DNA of 64,000 bases. It comes from Owenia fusiformis. Its lineage: Eukaryota > Annelida > Polychaeta > Sabellida > Oweniidae. Where the stretch lies: the NCBI GenBank assembly GCA_903813345.2, contig CAIIXF020000002.1, positions 28,277,223 through 28,341,222 of the forward strand. Direction: 5' to 3'. The position numbers were made by a program, and so were the translations under genes. Shown piece by piece: positions 47,947 to 61,037 of the stretch. Below the pieces are notes generated by a model. The model had not been told where the DNA came from and made no database searches. It saw only the letters and a program-made list of their open reading frames with translations. The number at the start of each line of letters is the position of its first letter. Positions within the stretch are counted from its first letter, which is position 1.

Positions 47947-49575
47947 ACACGTATTTGTGAGGGAATGTATACTGTATATATAGTTTTGATGCATGCATTT
48001 GTTGTATATACCTATGGCATGTATTTGTAAGGGAATGTATATATCTATAGTTTTGATGCATGCATTTGTTGTATATACCTATAACATGTATTTGTGGGGT
48101 GGTTGTATATACATATAGTACTGATGCAGGCATTTGTGGCGGGGATTGTATAAACCTATAGTTTTGATGCGCACATTTGTGGCGGGGTTGTATATAATGT
48201 ACCTATAGTTATAATGTATGCATGTGGGGGATTCACCTATAACACGTATTTGTGAGGGAATGTATACTGTATATATAGTTTTGATGCATGCATTTGTTGT
48301 ATATACCTATATAGCATGTATTTATGGAGGAATGTACAGATCTATAGTTTTGATGCATGCATTTGTTGTATATACCTATAGCATGTATTTGTGAGGGAAT
48401 GTACATATCTATAGTTTTGATGCATGCATTTGTTGTATATACCTATATCATGTATTTGTGAGGGAATGTATATATCTATAGTTTTGATGCATGCGTTTAT
48501 TGTATATACCTATAGCATGTATTTGTGAGGGAATGTACATATCTATAGTTTTGATGCATGCATTTGTTGTATATACCTATAGCATGTATTTGTGGAGGAA
48601 TGTACATATCTATAGTTTTGATGCATGCATTTGTTGTATATACCTATAGCATGTATTTGTGGAGGAATGTACATATCTATAGTTTTATGCATGCATTTTT
48701 TGTATATACCTATAGCATGTATTTGTGGAGGAATGTACATATCTATAGTTTTGATGCATGCATTTGTTGTATATACCTATAGCATGTATTTGTGGAGGAA
48801 TGTACAGATCTATAGTTTTGATGCATGCATTTGTTGTATATACCTATAGCATGTATTTGTGGAGGAATGTACAGATCTATAGTTTTGATGCATGCATTTG
48901 TTGTATATACCTATAGCATGTATTTGTGGAGGAATGTACAGATCTATAGTTTTGATGCATGCATTTGTTGTATATACCTATAGCATGTATTTTTGAGGGA
49001 ATGTATATATCTATAGTTTTGATGCATGCGTTTATTGTATATACCTATAGCATGTATTTGTGAGGGAATGTACATATCTATAGTTTTGATGCATGCATTT
49101 GTTGTATATACCTATAGCATGTATTTGTGAGGGAATGTACATATCTATAGTTTTGATGCATGCATTTGTAGTATATACCTATAGCATGTATTTGTGGAGG
49201 AATGTACATATCTATAGTTTTGATGCATGCATTTGTTGTATATACCTATAGCATGTATTTGTGGAGGAATGTACATATCTATAGTTTTGATGCATGCATT
49301 TGTTGTATATACCTATAGCATGTATTTGTGGAGGAATGTACAGATCTATAGTTTTGATGCATGCATTTGCTGTATATACCTATAGCATGTATTTGTGAAG
49401 GAATGTATATATCTATAGTTTTGATGCATGCATTTGTTGTATATACCTATAGCATGTATTTGTGGAGGAATGTACAGATCTATAGTTTTGATGCATGCAT
49501 TTGCTGTATATACCTATAGCATGTATTTGTGAAGGAATGTATATATCTATAGTTTTGATGCATGCATTTGTTGGG
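47947..49575. repeat. 67-bp minisatellite, right part
   Basis: About 24 copies of a 67-bp unit (tatagttttgatgcatgcat, ttgttgtatatacctatagc, atgtatttgtggaggaatgt, acatatc). The first units resemble those left of 37945. Small groups share variants (cagatc or tatatc in place of catatc), a sign of local copying. Confidence 0.95.
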
Positions 49576-51290
49576 GATTGAGACAGTATAAGGAAGGGTA
49601 ATTATTTTAAGCTACATACGTATTTTTAAATTTGTGTTGTATGCAGTGAACGTGTCATATTATGACCTCATTGATCAGGGATAACTGTCTACTGTTCTAC
49701 CAGCTAGGGACCTAGTTGCAAGTCTCTTCCTTCATACTCATTCGGGAAGTAACAATTCAATAGAACCAGGCTATTAAAGTTGTTTTTGAAATACCGTAGA
49801 TCTAAATGGTTTTAGCATTGATATGACAAGGAAACTTTGCAAACCCGACACAGCGACATCTTTTATTGTGTTGCATGTGCATCGAGTAGCCACAACTTAT
49901 TCCGTTCATATCTTTTAAGAAAGTCATTGGTTTAAATGTTTAAACATGTAACAATTAATATAAAAAACATTTTGTTGATTTATTAGTAAGCTTTGACTTG
50001 ATCATGCTGTTAATTGTTAAAATGAACCGATTATTATTAAGCAAAGCACACAGCTTCAGTGTTAATATCATCCCCGGTAATGCAGTTGTGACATCTTTTG
50101 AAGTAGTATTTATCGATCTGGTATGTAATCGTCCGTCCATCTTTTCATCCGTATTCATATTAACGTATGTGAAAATGTAGGTAAATAATTACATCTGCTT
50201 CACAATACAACTCACTACGTAAGAAGACCTTTAAAACATTCTTAAAACCTCCGTCACATTTGCTCACGTAGTCGCTTATCCCAATCTTTTATGCTGCACA
50301 TTTCTCTCGATTTTGGGAAGTAACGGCCGCCGTACGATTGCCGTAGATCAAATCACTGAAGCATTAACTTATTCATGAGCCTAAGGTCGTCGCTTTGTAG
50401 GAATCCTCACTGTTGTTTTAATACAAAATGTAACAAAACATGTACATGTAGGTACGGAAGTTTAGCAAACATAATATTCCCGACTGTCAAGAAATATCAG
50501 ATCTGATTATTAGTCCCGAGCCCGACAAATGTTTTTCACAGAGCGGGATATAATGAATCACAGATACACTGTCACGTAATTTTATAGGGCTCGCGGGATA
50601 GTCGCAATTGCAAACACCTTTATCCCGTATGAGCACTTTGTAGCACTGAGCCTCGGGACAGTCAGTTTCTCAAACTCACTGTCCCGTAATTTTTTTTTTG
50701 CAAACGTCGGGATATAATTGATTGAGACCTGACATGTCCCGGCGCTGGGTAAAAAAATTTGCTGCGGGATAAAGTGATTTCAGAACTTGACTAATGCTGA
50801 TCAAAGTATATGCTATCAAGCCATCACACATCTCTATGTAATTACCATACTATATTACCCTTGCAAAAAATTTCCATTTTTCATCATTGTGCTGAATTAT
50901 ATCAACATCAGTCTTTAATCTTTGAAATTTTGCTAAAGTCTATTGGGAGGGGTGGCATGTACACACTTGATTCATAATGCTATTGTTTGTGTGTGGGGGA
51001 GGGGGCATCTCCACACTTGACTCATATCATGGTCTATAAGAATCACAACTGTCACACATCATCATTCCATCTGGTATCATTTAAGTATCTATGAATATGA
51101 TTTGTAGTATGTACATAAATCCTTGTGCGCCATCTTGTATCATATATTATGCCTATTGTTGTATATGTCTTTTTATTTTTTAATCAGCTAATATATATGT
51201 ATATAAATCCTGGTGATGTAATGTTGTCATTTCTCAAGCCATCTCATATCATTTATCATCCTAATTGTTCATCTGTCAACAGCTCCTTCC
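49576..51290. other. unassigned intergenic stretch
   Basis: No gene is supported. Between 50500 and 50780 short forms of tcccg and cgggata recur in both orientations, as also at 24910-24970, without a fixed period. Confidence 0.4.
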
Positions 51291-51296
51291 AGTGAA

Positions 51297-51405
51297 TTAA
51301 ATAAAAGTTGTTTTTCACGATAAATACAGGTGAAGTATTGCGGCAATTCATTAAATAAAAGTTGTTTTTCACGATAAATACAGGTGAAGTATTGCTGCAA
51401 TTCCA
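51297..51405. repeat. 54-bp tandem duplication
   Basis: Two nearly identical copies of attaaataaaagttgttttt cacgataaatacaggtgaag tattgc with a 54-bp step. It is recent, as the copies differ at very few positions. Confidence 0.9.
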
Positions 51406-51499
51406 CATGCAAACTGTTTTTCCATCTATTCCCTGCTGTTATTCCACCATATTCTATCTATATGTTTTTGACATGCTGATTACCCATGTCATACATCCT

Positions 51500-54170
51500 G
51501 AAATAAGCAAATAAGATTCATTTACCAAATATGAACAAAATTGCTCCACTACTTTTCAATTTAAAGTTAAAAAAGTAAAAATGGTCGCCATTTTTCAAAA
51601 TGGTCGTCTACTACCCAAAGTGTCATTAGAAAGTGCGCCATGCTTAAAGTATTCACATATAAAATATGAACAAAATCGCTCTACTACTTTTTGAGTTATA
51701 GTAAAAAATGTAAAAATGGTCGCAATTTTTCAAAACGGTCGCCTACTACCCAAAGTGTCATTAGACAGTGTGCCATGCTTATAGTATTTACATACCAAAT
51801 ATGAACAAAATCGCTCCACTTCTTTTCAATTTATAGTTATGAAAGTAAAAATGGTCGCCATTTTTCAGAATGGTCGCCTACTACCCAAAGTGTCATTAGA
51901 CAGTGTGCCATGCTTATAGTATTCACATACCAAATATGAACAAAATCGCTCCACTACTTCTCAATTTATAGTTATAAAAGTAAAAATGGTCGCCATTTTT
52001 CAAAATGGTCGCCTACTACCCAAAGTGTCATTAGACAGTGTGCCATGCTTATAGTATTCACATATAAAAATATGAACAAAATCGCTCTACTACTTTTTGA
52101 GTTACAGTAAAAAATGTAAAAATGGTCGCCATTTTTCAAAACGGTCGCCTACTACCCAAAGTGTCATTAGACAGTGTGCCATGCTTATAGTATTCACATA
52201 CCAAATATGAACAAAATCGCTCCACTACTTTTCAATTTATAGTTATAAAAGTAAAAATGGTCGCCATTTTTCAAAATGGTCGCCTACTACCCAAAGTGTC
52301 ATTAGACAGTGTGCCATGCTTATAGTATTCACATACCAAATATGAACAAAATCGCTCCACTACTTTTCAATTTATAGTTATAAAAGTAAAAATGGTCACC
52401 ATTTTTCAAAATGGTCGCCTACTACCCAAAGTGTCATTAGACAGTGTGCCATGCTTAAAGTATTCACATATAAAATATGAACAAAATCGCTCTACTACAT
52501 TTTGAGTTATAGTAAAAAATGTAAAAATGGTCGCCATTTTTCAAAATGGTCGCCTCCACCAAAAGTGTTATTCGACAGTGTGCCATGCTTATAGTATTCA
52601 CATACCAAATATGAACAAAATCACTCCACTACTTCTCAATTTATAGTTATAAAAGTAAAAATGGTCGCCATTTTTCAAAATGGTCGCCTACTACCCAAAG
52701 TGTCATTAGACAGTGTGCCATGCTTATAGTATTCACATATAAAAATATGAACAAAATCGCTCAACTACTTTTTGAGTTACAGTAAAAAATGTAAAAATGG
52801 TCGCCATTTTTCAAAACGGTCGCCTACTACCCAAAGTGTCATTAGACAGTGTGCCATGCTTATAGTATTCACATACCAAATATGAACAAAATCGCTCCAC
52901 TACTTTTCAATTTATAGTTATAAAAGTAAAAATGGTCGCCATTTTTCAAAATGGTCGCCTACTACCCAAAGTGTCATTAGACAGTGTGCCATGCTTATAG
53001 TATTCACATACCAAATATGAACAAAATCGCTCCACTACTTTTCAATTTATAGTTATAAAAGTAAAAATGGTCACCATTTTTCAAAATGGTCGCCTACTAC
53101 CCAAAGTGTCATTAGACAGTGTGCCATGCTTAAAGTATTCACATATAAGATATGAACAAAATCGCTCTACTACATTTTGAGTTATAGTAAAAAATGTAAA
53201 AATGGTCGCCATTTTTCAAAATGGTCGCCTCCACCAAAAGTGTTATTCGACAGTGTGCCATGCTTATAGTATTCACATACCAAATATGAACAAAATCGCT
53301 CCACTACTTCTCAATTTATAGTTATAAAAGTAAAAATGGTCGCCATTTTTCAAAATGGTCGCCTACTACCCAAAGTGTCATTAGACAGTGTGCCATGCTT
53401 ATAGTATTCACATATAAAAATATGAACAAAATCGCTCAACTACTTTTTGAGTTACAGTAAAAAATGTAAAAATGGTCGCCATTTTTCAAAACGGTCGCCT
53501 ACTACCCAAAGTGTCATTCGACAGTGTGCCATGCTTATAGTATTCACATACCAAATATGAACAAAATCGCTCCACTACTTTTCAATTTATAGTTATAAAA
53601 GTAAAAATGGTCGCCATTTTTCAAAATGGTCGCCTACTACCCAAAGTGTCATTAGACAGTGTGCCATGCTTATAGTATTCACAAATAAAATATGAACAAA
53701 ATCGCTCTACTACTTTTTGAGTTACAGTAAAAAATGTAAAAATGGTCGCCATTTTTCAAAACGGTCGCCTACTACCCAAAGTGTCATTAGACAGTGTGCC
53801 ATGCTTATAATATTCACATACCAAATATGAACAAAATCGCTCCACTACTTTTCAATTTATAGTTATAAAAGTAAAAATGGTCGCCATTTTTCAAAATGGT
53901 CGCCTACTACCCAAAGTGTCATTAGACAGTGTGCCATGCTTATAGTATTCACATACCAAATATGAACAAAATCGCTCCACTACTTTTCAATTTATAGTTA
54001 TAAAAGTAAAAATGGTCACCATTTTTCAAAATGGTCGCCTACTACCCAAAGTGTCATTAGACAGTGTGCCATGCTTATAGTATTCACATACCAAATATGA
54101 ACAAAATCGTTTCCACTACGTTTCGAGTTACAGCAAAAATCGTAAAATAACGAGTAAAGGCCGCCATTTT
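51500..54170. repeat. ~135-bp satellite array with higher-order structure
   Basis: About 20 copies of a ~135-bp unit containing ccaaagtgtcattagacagt, gtgccatgcttatagtattc, aacaaaatcgctccactact and aaatggtcgccatttttcaa. Two monomer types alternate (cttttcaatttatagttata and ctttttgagttacagtaaaa). A block of five monomers recurs with a step of about 674 bp at 52060, 52737 and 53410; the odd monomer with gcctccaccaaaagtgttat appears at 52555 and 53230. Sequence related to the unit in a more diverged form continues to about 54440. Confidence 0.95.
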
Positions 54171-55846
54171 TCAAGATGGCTGCCATGTGCTTCTTTCATA
54201 TCTACATTCTAGCTTTATTAATGTCCTATATATCTTTTTTACATTTGAAACATATTGCTATTACAGTTTTACATATTGCACCTAGATTACTGTAAAATTG
54301 GCACTAAAATGGCCGCCATTTTTAAATGAGCAGCCATTTTGAAAATCGGCTTTTAAGCAGAATTCTACCCCCATAGGGTATATGTGTACAAAATAAGAAC
54401 AAAATCGGGCCAACGGTATTTGAGTTATTGCCCAGACGGACGGACAGACGTAATAAGATTTGAATAATAAACCATCGAATTTGACTTTTGAAACACTGAA
54501 ATATGACTTTTGAAACAAATTTTTTGAACCAAATGTTCTTCGAATGCCAGGTGTTTGTAAAAAGCAATAAGCCTTTCAAATTGGGAATTTTTTTGAAATG
54601 CCATGTGATCTTAAAATTCACAGGGGCCTAGGATGTTAACTAGAATCAAATAAACACCATATTTCTTTTGTTTTGTACCTAGAGCTGGTCTCAGCCTAGA
54701 GTTTTTATTGCAGAATAGACAAAAAAATTGTGAAATATTCCCAGGAATATTAAACAGGGAAAAACATGTGCATTGGCATTTTGTTCAGTGTGTTAACGGT
54801 GGTTTTGACACGATTTACAATTTAATGTTACCGCAGTCTGAACAGACCCCAGGAACCGACTTTTCCAAAGCCATCTTCAAATGAATCACACACAGGGGTA
54901 TATGGGATGATGTGTTTTTATTCATAAGGTATGTGAGTACATGTTTGTATGCTTGCATTACCCATTTCAAAGTCTGTGTCTGATTTTTAGAAAGCCTTTA
55001 TTTGCATAATATACATCACTTGGTAATCGTAACAGCTTAAATTAAAATACTGAATTCAGCTGCTTACTTTAGGCTAATATTTCTCCAAATGTTCCTTTGT
55101 GCATTATGTGTACGGGTTAGTACATACACTCATGCTTTTATATTTACAATATAGAATGATACATGATTCTTTATTCCTTAAAGTACCCGGAGATTTCCCA
55201 ATGAAGGTGAACAAATGGCTGATTTCCAGGTGTACACATTTTTCATATTTCATCTTATTTATTCGTTACTTTCCATTAAAACCACCATTGATCGGTATAG
55301 AGGCAGCTGAATATTTGGTAAAAATAAAGTAAGCAGTTGAATTCAGTATTTCTGTTTCATCGTGAATAATCAGTTCAGTCATGTCTTTGAATAGGTAATA
55401 AATGCTTGCATCGCGTTGATCTTACTATTTAATACTATATGCGTATTTGTCATGCATTTACTGAAGTCAAGCCGTTTTTTTTGACATGACAGATGTGTCA
55501 TGACATGACACAGCTGATTGCATCATATTCCAGTCACGCCATTTTACGACATCGCATAATTTTAGCTGATTTTGGCTTCATTTCACTTTATTTGAAAGAC
55601 CTTTAAAAATATAATAATGAGTCAGTATTTTTCTAAAAAAATATTTATATTCGAATTTGAGGTCAAAGTCCGAAAATTTGATCAACCAATTTGAATCACA
55701 ATTTAAAGAGGTGAAGAAGTGAATAATTACAGGAGCAAACATCAAAAGAGGAGTGCCGAAAAAATCTTACACATTTCATTCAAATTTTTTATGCAAATTG
55801 CATGTCATGCATTTGCTTTAAATTTTTTGTCTCCCCGTCGAAATTT
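54171..55846. other. unassigned stretch
   Basis: Begins with diverged pieces of the ~135-bp unit (ggccgccattttt, aacaaaatcgggcc) up to about 54440. The remainder has no supported gene or element end. Confidence 0.4.
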
Positions 55847-55854
55847 GGACCAAG

Positions 55855-56323
55855 TAGTGTTGTCACATAAACGTACATCGATGCATCGGCAATTTTCAGT
55901 TAGTAAACATCGATGCACATCACGATGTACATCGAGAAAAAGTCCGAGAAAAGTGCACTGAAATCCTGAATGCTAATGCACTAAAATACCAAACAGAACA
56001 AATTAATAAGAATATGCTGGTACATCCCGGAACTTCTAGTAACGGTGAAATGAAAGTAAAGTAATTTTTTTTTAGATTAATGGTTCATTGCGACTAGCTA
56101 AAACAGGGTTAAAGTGAAAGAATATCAGAAAACATTGGAAAATGAAATAAGACATCAGAAAGGTAAGCGATTTGCGTCAAAATAAGATAAGAAAGGGTGA
56201 TTTTTAGCAAATAATTTTTTTTCAAAAACATCGATGTTTATTTCAGACATCGATGCATCGCCAGAATCAGCTTTGGTGATGTACATGTATATCGCGATGT
56301 ATGGATTAATCGTGACAACACTA
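55855..56323. mobile_element. 469-bp hAT-like MITE with perfect 8-bp target duplication
   Basis: Ends tagtgttgtcac and gtgacaacacta are inverted, and the octamer ggaccaag lies directly outside both ends (55847-55854 and 56324-56331). Sub-terminal gtacatcgatgcatcg blocks are repeated in both orientations. An 8-bp duplication and this end type fit the hAT superfamily. No coding content of its own. Confidence 0.9.
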
Positions 56324-57486
56324 GGACCAAGGTGTTTAGATTTGGACCAGGTGTTCACAATTTGAAGGAAGATGTTCAACATTTGTAAGTTACTTATTTA
56401 GGTGCTCCCAGGTTGACAGGCCTGTATTTGAGACATCCACAAGTTCAAGAAAAGTCCCCAAATTGAAATTCAAAATTGGCAAAAAATGAAAAACAGCAAA
56501 GAAATTGACTAGCCTACCTTGGAAGTTTAGTCGTCGTTGTACGACTAATACTGCAGCTCCTATCATGTCTAAGGTAGTGCTTCTTCCCACTGAGTGGGTA
56601 GTTTACAGTTTTAAATTGTAAAATGTTGAAGAAGTACTTTTCAGAAACGTTGAATTTTTGCAGCTATGGGGTAGTCTAGAGGTCAAACTATATGTGTAAC
56701 ATAATCTTTCGAAAACAAGAGAGAGAAAAATTAAATGGTGAATAAACCTCCTAATAGAGTCTCTGAGTATCAGTTATGATTTTATATAATTATCAAAAAA
56801 TAATTTATTGTAAGATTTTGTAGTTGATCTGTTAAAAAGCGAGCCTAAAATGTTAATTCGTTCTGAATATACCAATTCAAGTTTGACATGCTGAGATCTC
56901 TCACGTCCCGCCAGAATGTCTGCGAATATGATCTAGAGATTGATTCAAAGATAGGAATGTTAGACGGCAGTGTCTAGACGACTAAGTAGCCTACGGTCTA
57001 GACTATCTTGTGATACAGACTTTAGTTTTGGGAGTCAGAGAATATTCAAGTTCTTCAGTGGCAGGCCGGGCAGGCACTAGCCTTGCACTTTGAATTTCGC
57101 AGCAGGTAGGCCTAACTTGCCTGTAGATCCTATAGGCCTATTCTGTGGGGGGTTAAAGATCCAATTCTTAGCCAAGTTTTGGTAAGTTCACATTTTAGAA
57201 CTGTGAAAGTGCGGGTCCAGGGGGCTAGTAGATACCCCCCTTGAGTGGGCCCAGAAAAGTTTTCAAGGGCCCAAAACATATTTGGCCAAAAAATTTTGCT
57301 GGGCCTCCAAGACTGGACTTTTGTTTGGCGAAACTTGGACTTCTTGGCCTTTTACAACTGTTTAGGCAATATTATCTATAAATGGGCTTCAAATTTTTTT
57401 GTAGAATGTGACTCTGGGCCCCCCTTGTTCATGTTGTTAGCTCCTCGATCTGGCAGTTTGAAAAACTGCATGATTTTGAAATAATC

Positions 57487-57911
57487 GGCTTTGTATAAAA
57501 AAACCTACGTCATACCCACCTACCCACGTATGTTGGACATGATACAGTCTTTGAAGGGTTCAATTTTAAAGATCTTAGTTTGATGAATTATAGATGCATT
57601 TGTAACGACCCTTGATAGCAAGTTGCTACAACAGCCCAGCTGGGTTCGAATTTAGCACACTTTCTTTCAATTTCTTTATCTGGCTTATACCCACGGTCGT
57701 TAGTTAGTTATTCCCCTGGAACGGCCTCGGGTCATGTCACATTACCATGCACCTATATGCCTTTATTTATGGATCTGTCATCCGTCTAGTTATAAAATAA
57801 GCCGGAATAGTAGAAATGTTAATAATTAGAGCTATTTTGAGAGTTAAAAATCTTTGAAATTGAACCCCTCAATGACTGTTATGTCCCATAAGAGATTTTT
57901 TATACAAAGCC
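57487..57911. mobile_element. 425-bp MITE with perfect 9-bp target duplication
   Basis: Ends ggctttgtataaaaaa and ttttttatacaaagcc are inverted, and the nonamer gaaataatc flanks both sides (57478-57486 and 57912-57920). Inner parts (agggttcaattttaaagatc and its partner attgaacccct) extend the inverted repeat to about 90 bp with gaps. A 9-bp duplication suggests a Mutator-like element. Confidence 0.88.
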
Positions 57912-57974
57912 GAAATAATCAATTTTCTGCCAAGGCAAGGGGATGGTCTTTAGAAGAGAGTGTGAATCACAGTC

Positions 57975-58082
57975 TGGTGAGAAGATATGTTTTGTAAAAT
58001 GTGTAAAAAATGAGAAAATTCAGTGACAGAAGGTCAATTTTCTCACTAAATTTTCTCCTTTTTATACATTTTACAAAAAAAT
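57975..58082. repeat. hairpin
   Basis: The arm tttgtaaaatgtgtaaaaaa, tgagaaaattcagtga is matched in reverse by tcactaaattttctcctttt, tatacattttacaaa with a loop of about 16 bases. Non-coding foldback. Confidence 0.75.
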
Positions 58083-58257
58083 TTAAGAGTCTTTTTTAAA
58101 GTCTTTTCTAGGTACATAAGTGCACTCTTTGTGCTAAACTGAAAGATGTGGACAATGTGGACAAGTGATTCCTAATTTTAAAAATAACATGCGACTCAAT
58201 TTAGGACAGCAGCAAAATTCTAAACATGCAAAAAATGTATAAATGTGGAATAAAACA

Positions 58258-58450
58258 TTGAATGCTGATGTGTGATTAAAGGATTTAAGCCCAAGACTCA
58301 ATGCATCGTTTGCTGAATCATACAAGTGTTGTTCCCAAACCTTTGCATGACTGCACAGCGGGAATGCAAAGATTAGGAAACAACTCTTGAGTGGAATGAA
58401 GCAGCGACAATGCATTGAGTCTTGGGTTTAAATTCTTTTCACACATTGCA
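58258..58450. mobile_element. hairpin MITE of about 190 bp
   Basis: The left arm (aagcccaagactcaatgcat, cgtttgctgaatcatacaag, ...aaacctttgcat) and right arm (atgcaaagattaggaaacaa, ...gcagcgacaatgcattgag, tcttgggttt) are inverted over about 85 bp each, with about 20 bp between. The short open frame at 58134-58415 minus is a by-product. Confidence 0.75.
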
Positions 58451-58639
58451 ATTTTTTATAAATTAAATTTTTTATATAATTAAATTAGTAAAAAGAACAC
58501 ATTTTCAATGAAAAGTTCTTTGCAAGGGTCGAGTTGGCAAGTCATCAAATCCATTGTGAAAAATCAATTCATCACCATGAAAACTGTTTAACTAGTGACC
58601 TTGCATGTTTTATTGATATTTCACACACTGTTCATTATG

Positions 58640-58700
58640 TGAATACTCTGTTCGGATTTGCTGGAATCGGACACAGCTTGCCTAGCTATGTGTGAATATT
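58640..58700. mobile_element. lone end related to the element at 22956
   Basis: The block gtgaatactctgttcggatt, tgctggaatcggacacagct, tgcctagctatgtgtg matches the terminal repeat of the 673-bp element in SLC5 intron 4. The partner end was not found. Confidence 0.55.
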
Positions 58701-60750
58701 GGATTAAATCATATTTATTGGAAATATTACATTTAGCATTTTATACCAAGTATTCGCGGGTTTATTTCTGTTTGTAGCTAATAGGGGGATTAACACCAGA
58801 GTTCAAAGATGACATATGCTTATAATGTAAACCTGTACTGAGATGACATACACCTCTGATTGGTCCAAATCGATAAACAAAAATGGCGGATTCAAAATTT
58901 TCTAATAACGCTTCGAATAATATTATGTTGATTCCTGACGTATTAACCAATACCATAGCTTGGTTTTTCACATCAAGATAAAGAAATATGTAAAGATTAT
59001 GTTTACATCGATTTAAACATCATGACAACGCGCTATGTTCGAAAATTAACTTGTGAGAATTTGCGCAAACGAAGGTGGTACGCAAGAAACGTATTATGTC
59101 AGTCATCGCTGAAGCTCTGGGGCTTTCCCCCCCCCCTTTTTGTAGCTCTTGAAATTACAAAACAAACATACTGTAAAATATGAGTTTGTGCTTGTTTGTG
59201 TTCCACATTTCATGTTACATCATAAATGAAATGAAACATCTATCCAAACCTCATTGAAACAAAACCACATAAACATGTTAGGTGTTTAGGTCAATGGTGT
59301 AATTGTACAAAGGAAAGATTGGTTGATTTTTAAAAAGTATCTTGTTAATGAAAGAAAAGGTTTATCTTAATTTTAATCTATGGGGGGTTGTTTTAATTTT
59401 TTGAATACTCTTTGTTAAATCAACCAAAATCTCCTTTGTATAACTATAATATTGAGAGGTTTAAGAAAATGTTGTATGTGCTATTTTGTTCCAACAAGGT
59501 TCGGAAAGACATTTTATTTCATTCTCAAGAATTGGTAGAAAGGAACAAAAAACAATTGCACTAAAAAACAATTGTTAACAAAAACAATTATATGAAATAT
59601 ATTTAAGTAATTTTTGCATTAAATTGTTGTCAATCAGTCAACATTACATAAAGGACCGTGTTTTCTACATAATGTTTTCAATAATTAGTTGAAGAGAAAA
59701 ACATTGTTGAATTCAGTTCACCTTATCGATACCTATCCTTTACACCAAACAGGAAATTAAAAAAGCATGAGGATTTTTTAATCTTTTTGAATTGTTATAA
59801 AAGAGTTCTGTTTTGACCTTTAGTCCATTTTTCTTACAGACAGAGCCTAAGGATGAAGTATCAGCCTGAGAGACTTGCTGTGATCTAAAGATAAAAGAGA
59901 TTGAAAGATAAGAAGAATAACCAGTGTCTAGACGACTACAACAGTTCTATTGCTACTTTCAGAAATCTTCATGTTCAATGGCAGGCCTTGTACGTTTGCA
60001 GGTAACTTGATTATCCCTGACCCCTGGGGAGGGTGATTACTAGTATTATGAGTAGTAATAGTAGGTCCAATCAGGGGCTTAGCCAGTTTTCAGACAGGGG
60101 GGGGGGGGTGCGATCGTGGCATAAAGCAAGCCAGTTTGTGTCTAAGAATTTTGCAAAATTGATGCAACTTGAGCTAGAAAATCATAAAAAGCATTTTAAA
60201 GTTATTTTCTTCTTTTATCTCATGATTCTATTTTTATTGGTTATGGGTTTGATTATACTCCCCTGGCAACGCCTATGGTCCAATAGACGCGATAGTTCAG
60301 AGTGACAACAATATTCTACATCAAGCTCAACTTCCGGGTACAGATTTTTTATACATCTGGATAATTAATTAATACAGGGTCCCATTTTAAACACATCATT
60401 TCAGCTTTATTTGACATTCTTCTTCACATGTATTTGCACAAACAATAAAAATACATCATATGAAATGCATTTTCACAAATATTTTCCGGACCAGACGATA
60501 ATCATTGAATGTTTTATCATGAAGTCATGACTTCGTCCTGGAAACTGAGACCAGATGTCTCGATGTGAAACAAGAAGCAAGTTCTCATGTACTGTATATA
60601 ACATTGGCTTGATTTCATGTTTTATATGTTTGACTTGTATAAATTGTAAGGGTTGTAACTTGATAATAGTATAAACTTTATATCATGTGACTGAGACAAT
60701 TACCAATTATGCATGCATATGATTGCTCATTAATGATCATTGTATACCCT
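58701..60750. other. unassigned stretch with exon-like borders
   Basis: No confident gene. At 59837-60000 a block with an acceptor-like start (tttttcttacag) and donor-like end (tgcaggtaac) is a diverged copy of 56890-57085 (shared: cagtgtctagacgac, caatggcaggcc or cagtggcaggcc). At 60068-60280 partly inverted ends (aggggcttagccag; cccctggcaacgcc) suggest another degraded element. Confidence 0.35.
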
Positions 60751-60751
60751 G

Positions 60752-60975
60752 CAGGCCCGTAGCCAGGATTTACCTAGGGGGAGTGGTTTTACCAAAGGGG
60801 ACTTTTTGCCTAGGCAGGGGGGAGCTTTTTGACGTTTTGGCAAAAAATCTTGCGAAAAGTGCTCAGAATAGTGAACAAGAAAAAACTACATGATTTTAAA
60901 AGAGTTTCTGCCTCGAGTGGAGCTGCCCCTCCCTCCGCTCCCACCCCCTGCTCCCACCCCCTGACTACGGGCATG
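60752..60975. mobile_element. 224-bp 'caggcccgtagc' MITE
   Basis: Left end caggcccgtagccagg, right end cctgactacgggcatg, G-rich inside. Same family as 27967-28165, and the interior is similar (gcgaaaagtgctcagaatag against gagaagtgctcaaaatgg). No sure target duplication. Confidence 0.7.
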
Positions 60976-61037
60976 CTCTGCTTGTTTATTAATTATAATT
61001 AGACATATGCTGATGCATTTTGTATTATCTGCTTCAG

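Noticed and set aside
37490-49575. Regular repeats resembling a CRISPR array
   Set aside because: Units are contiguous tandem copies without unique spacers, in an intron-bearing animal genome.
57245-57484. 79-codon open frame on the plus strand
   Set aside because: Low-complexity gggccc-type sequence with no family resemblance; it overlaps the border of the 9-bp-flanked MITE.
57640-57660. ggttcgaattt, a match to a tRNA internal promoter B box
   Set aside because: No cloverleaf, anticodon arm or A box could be built around it.
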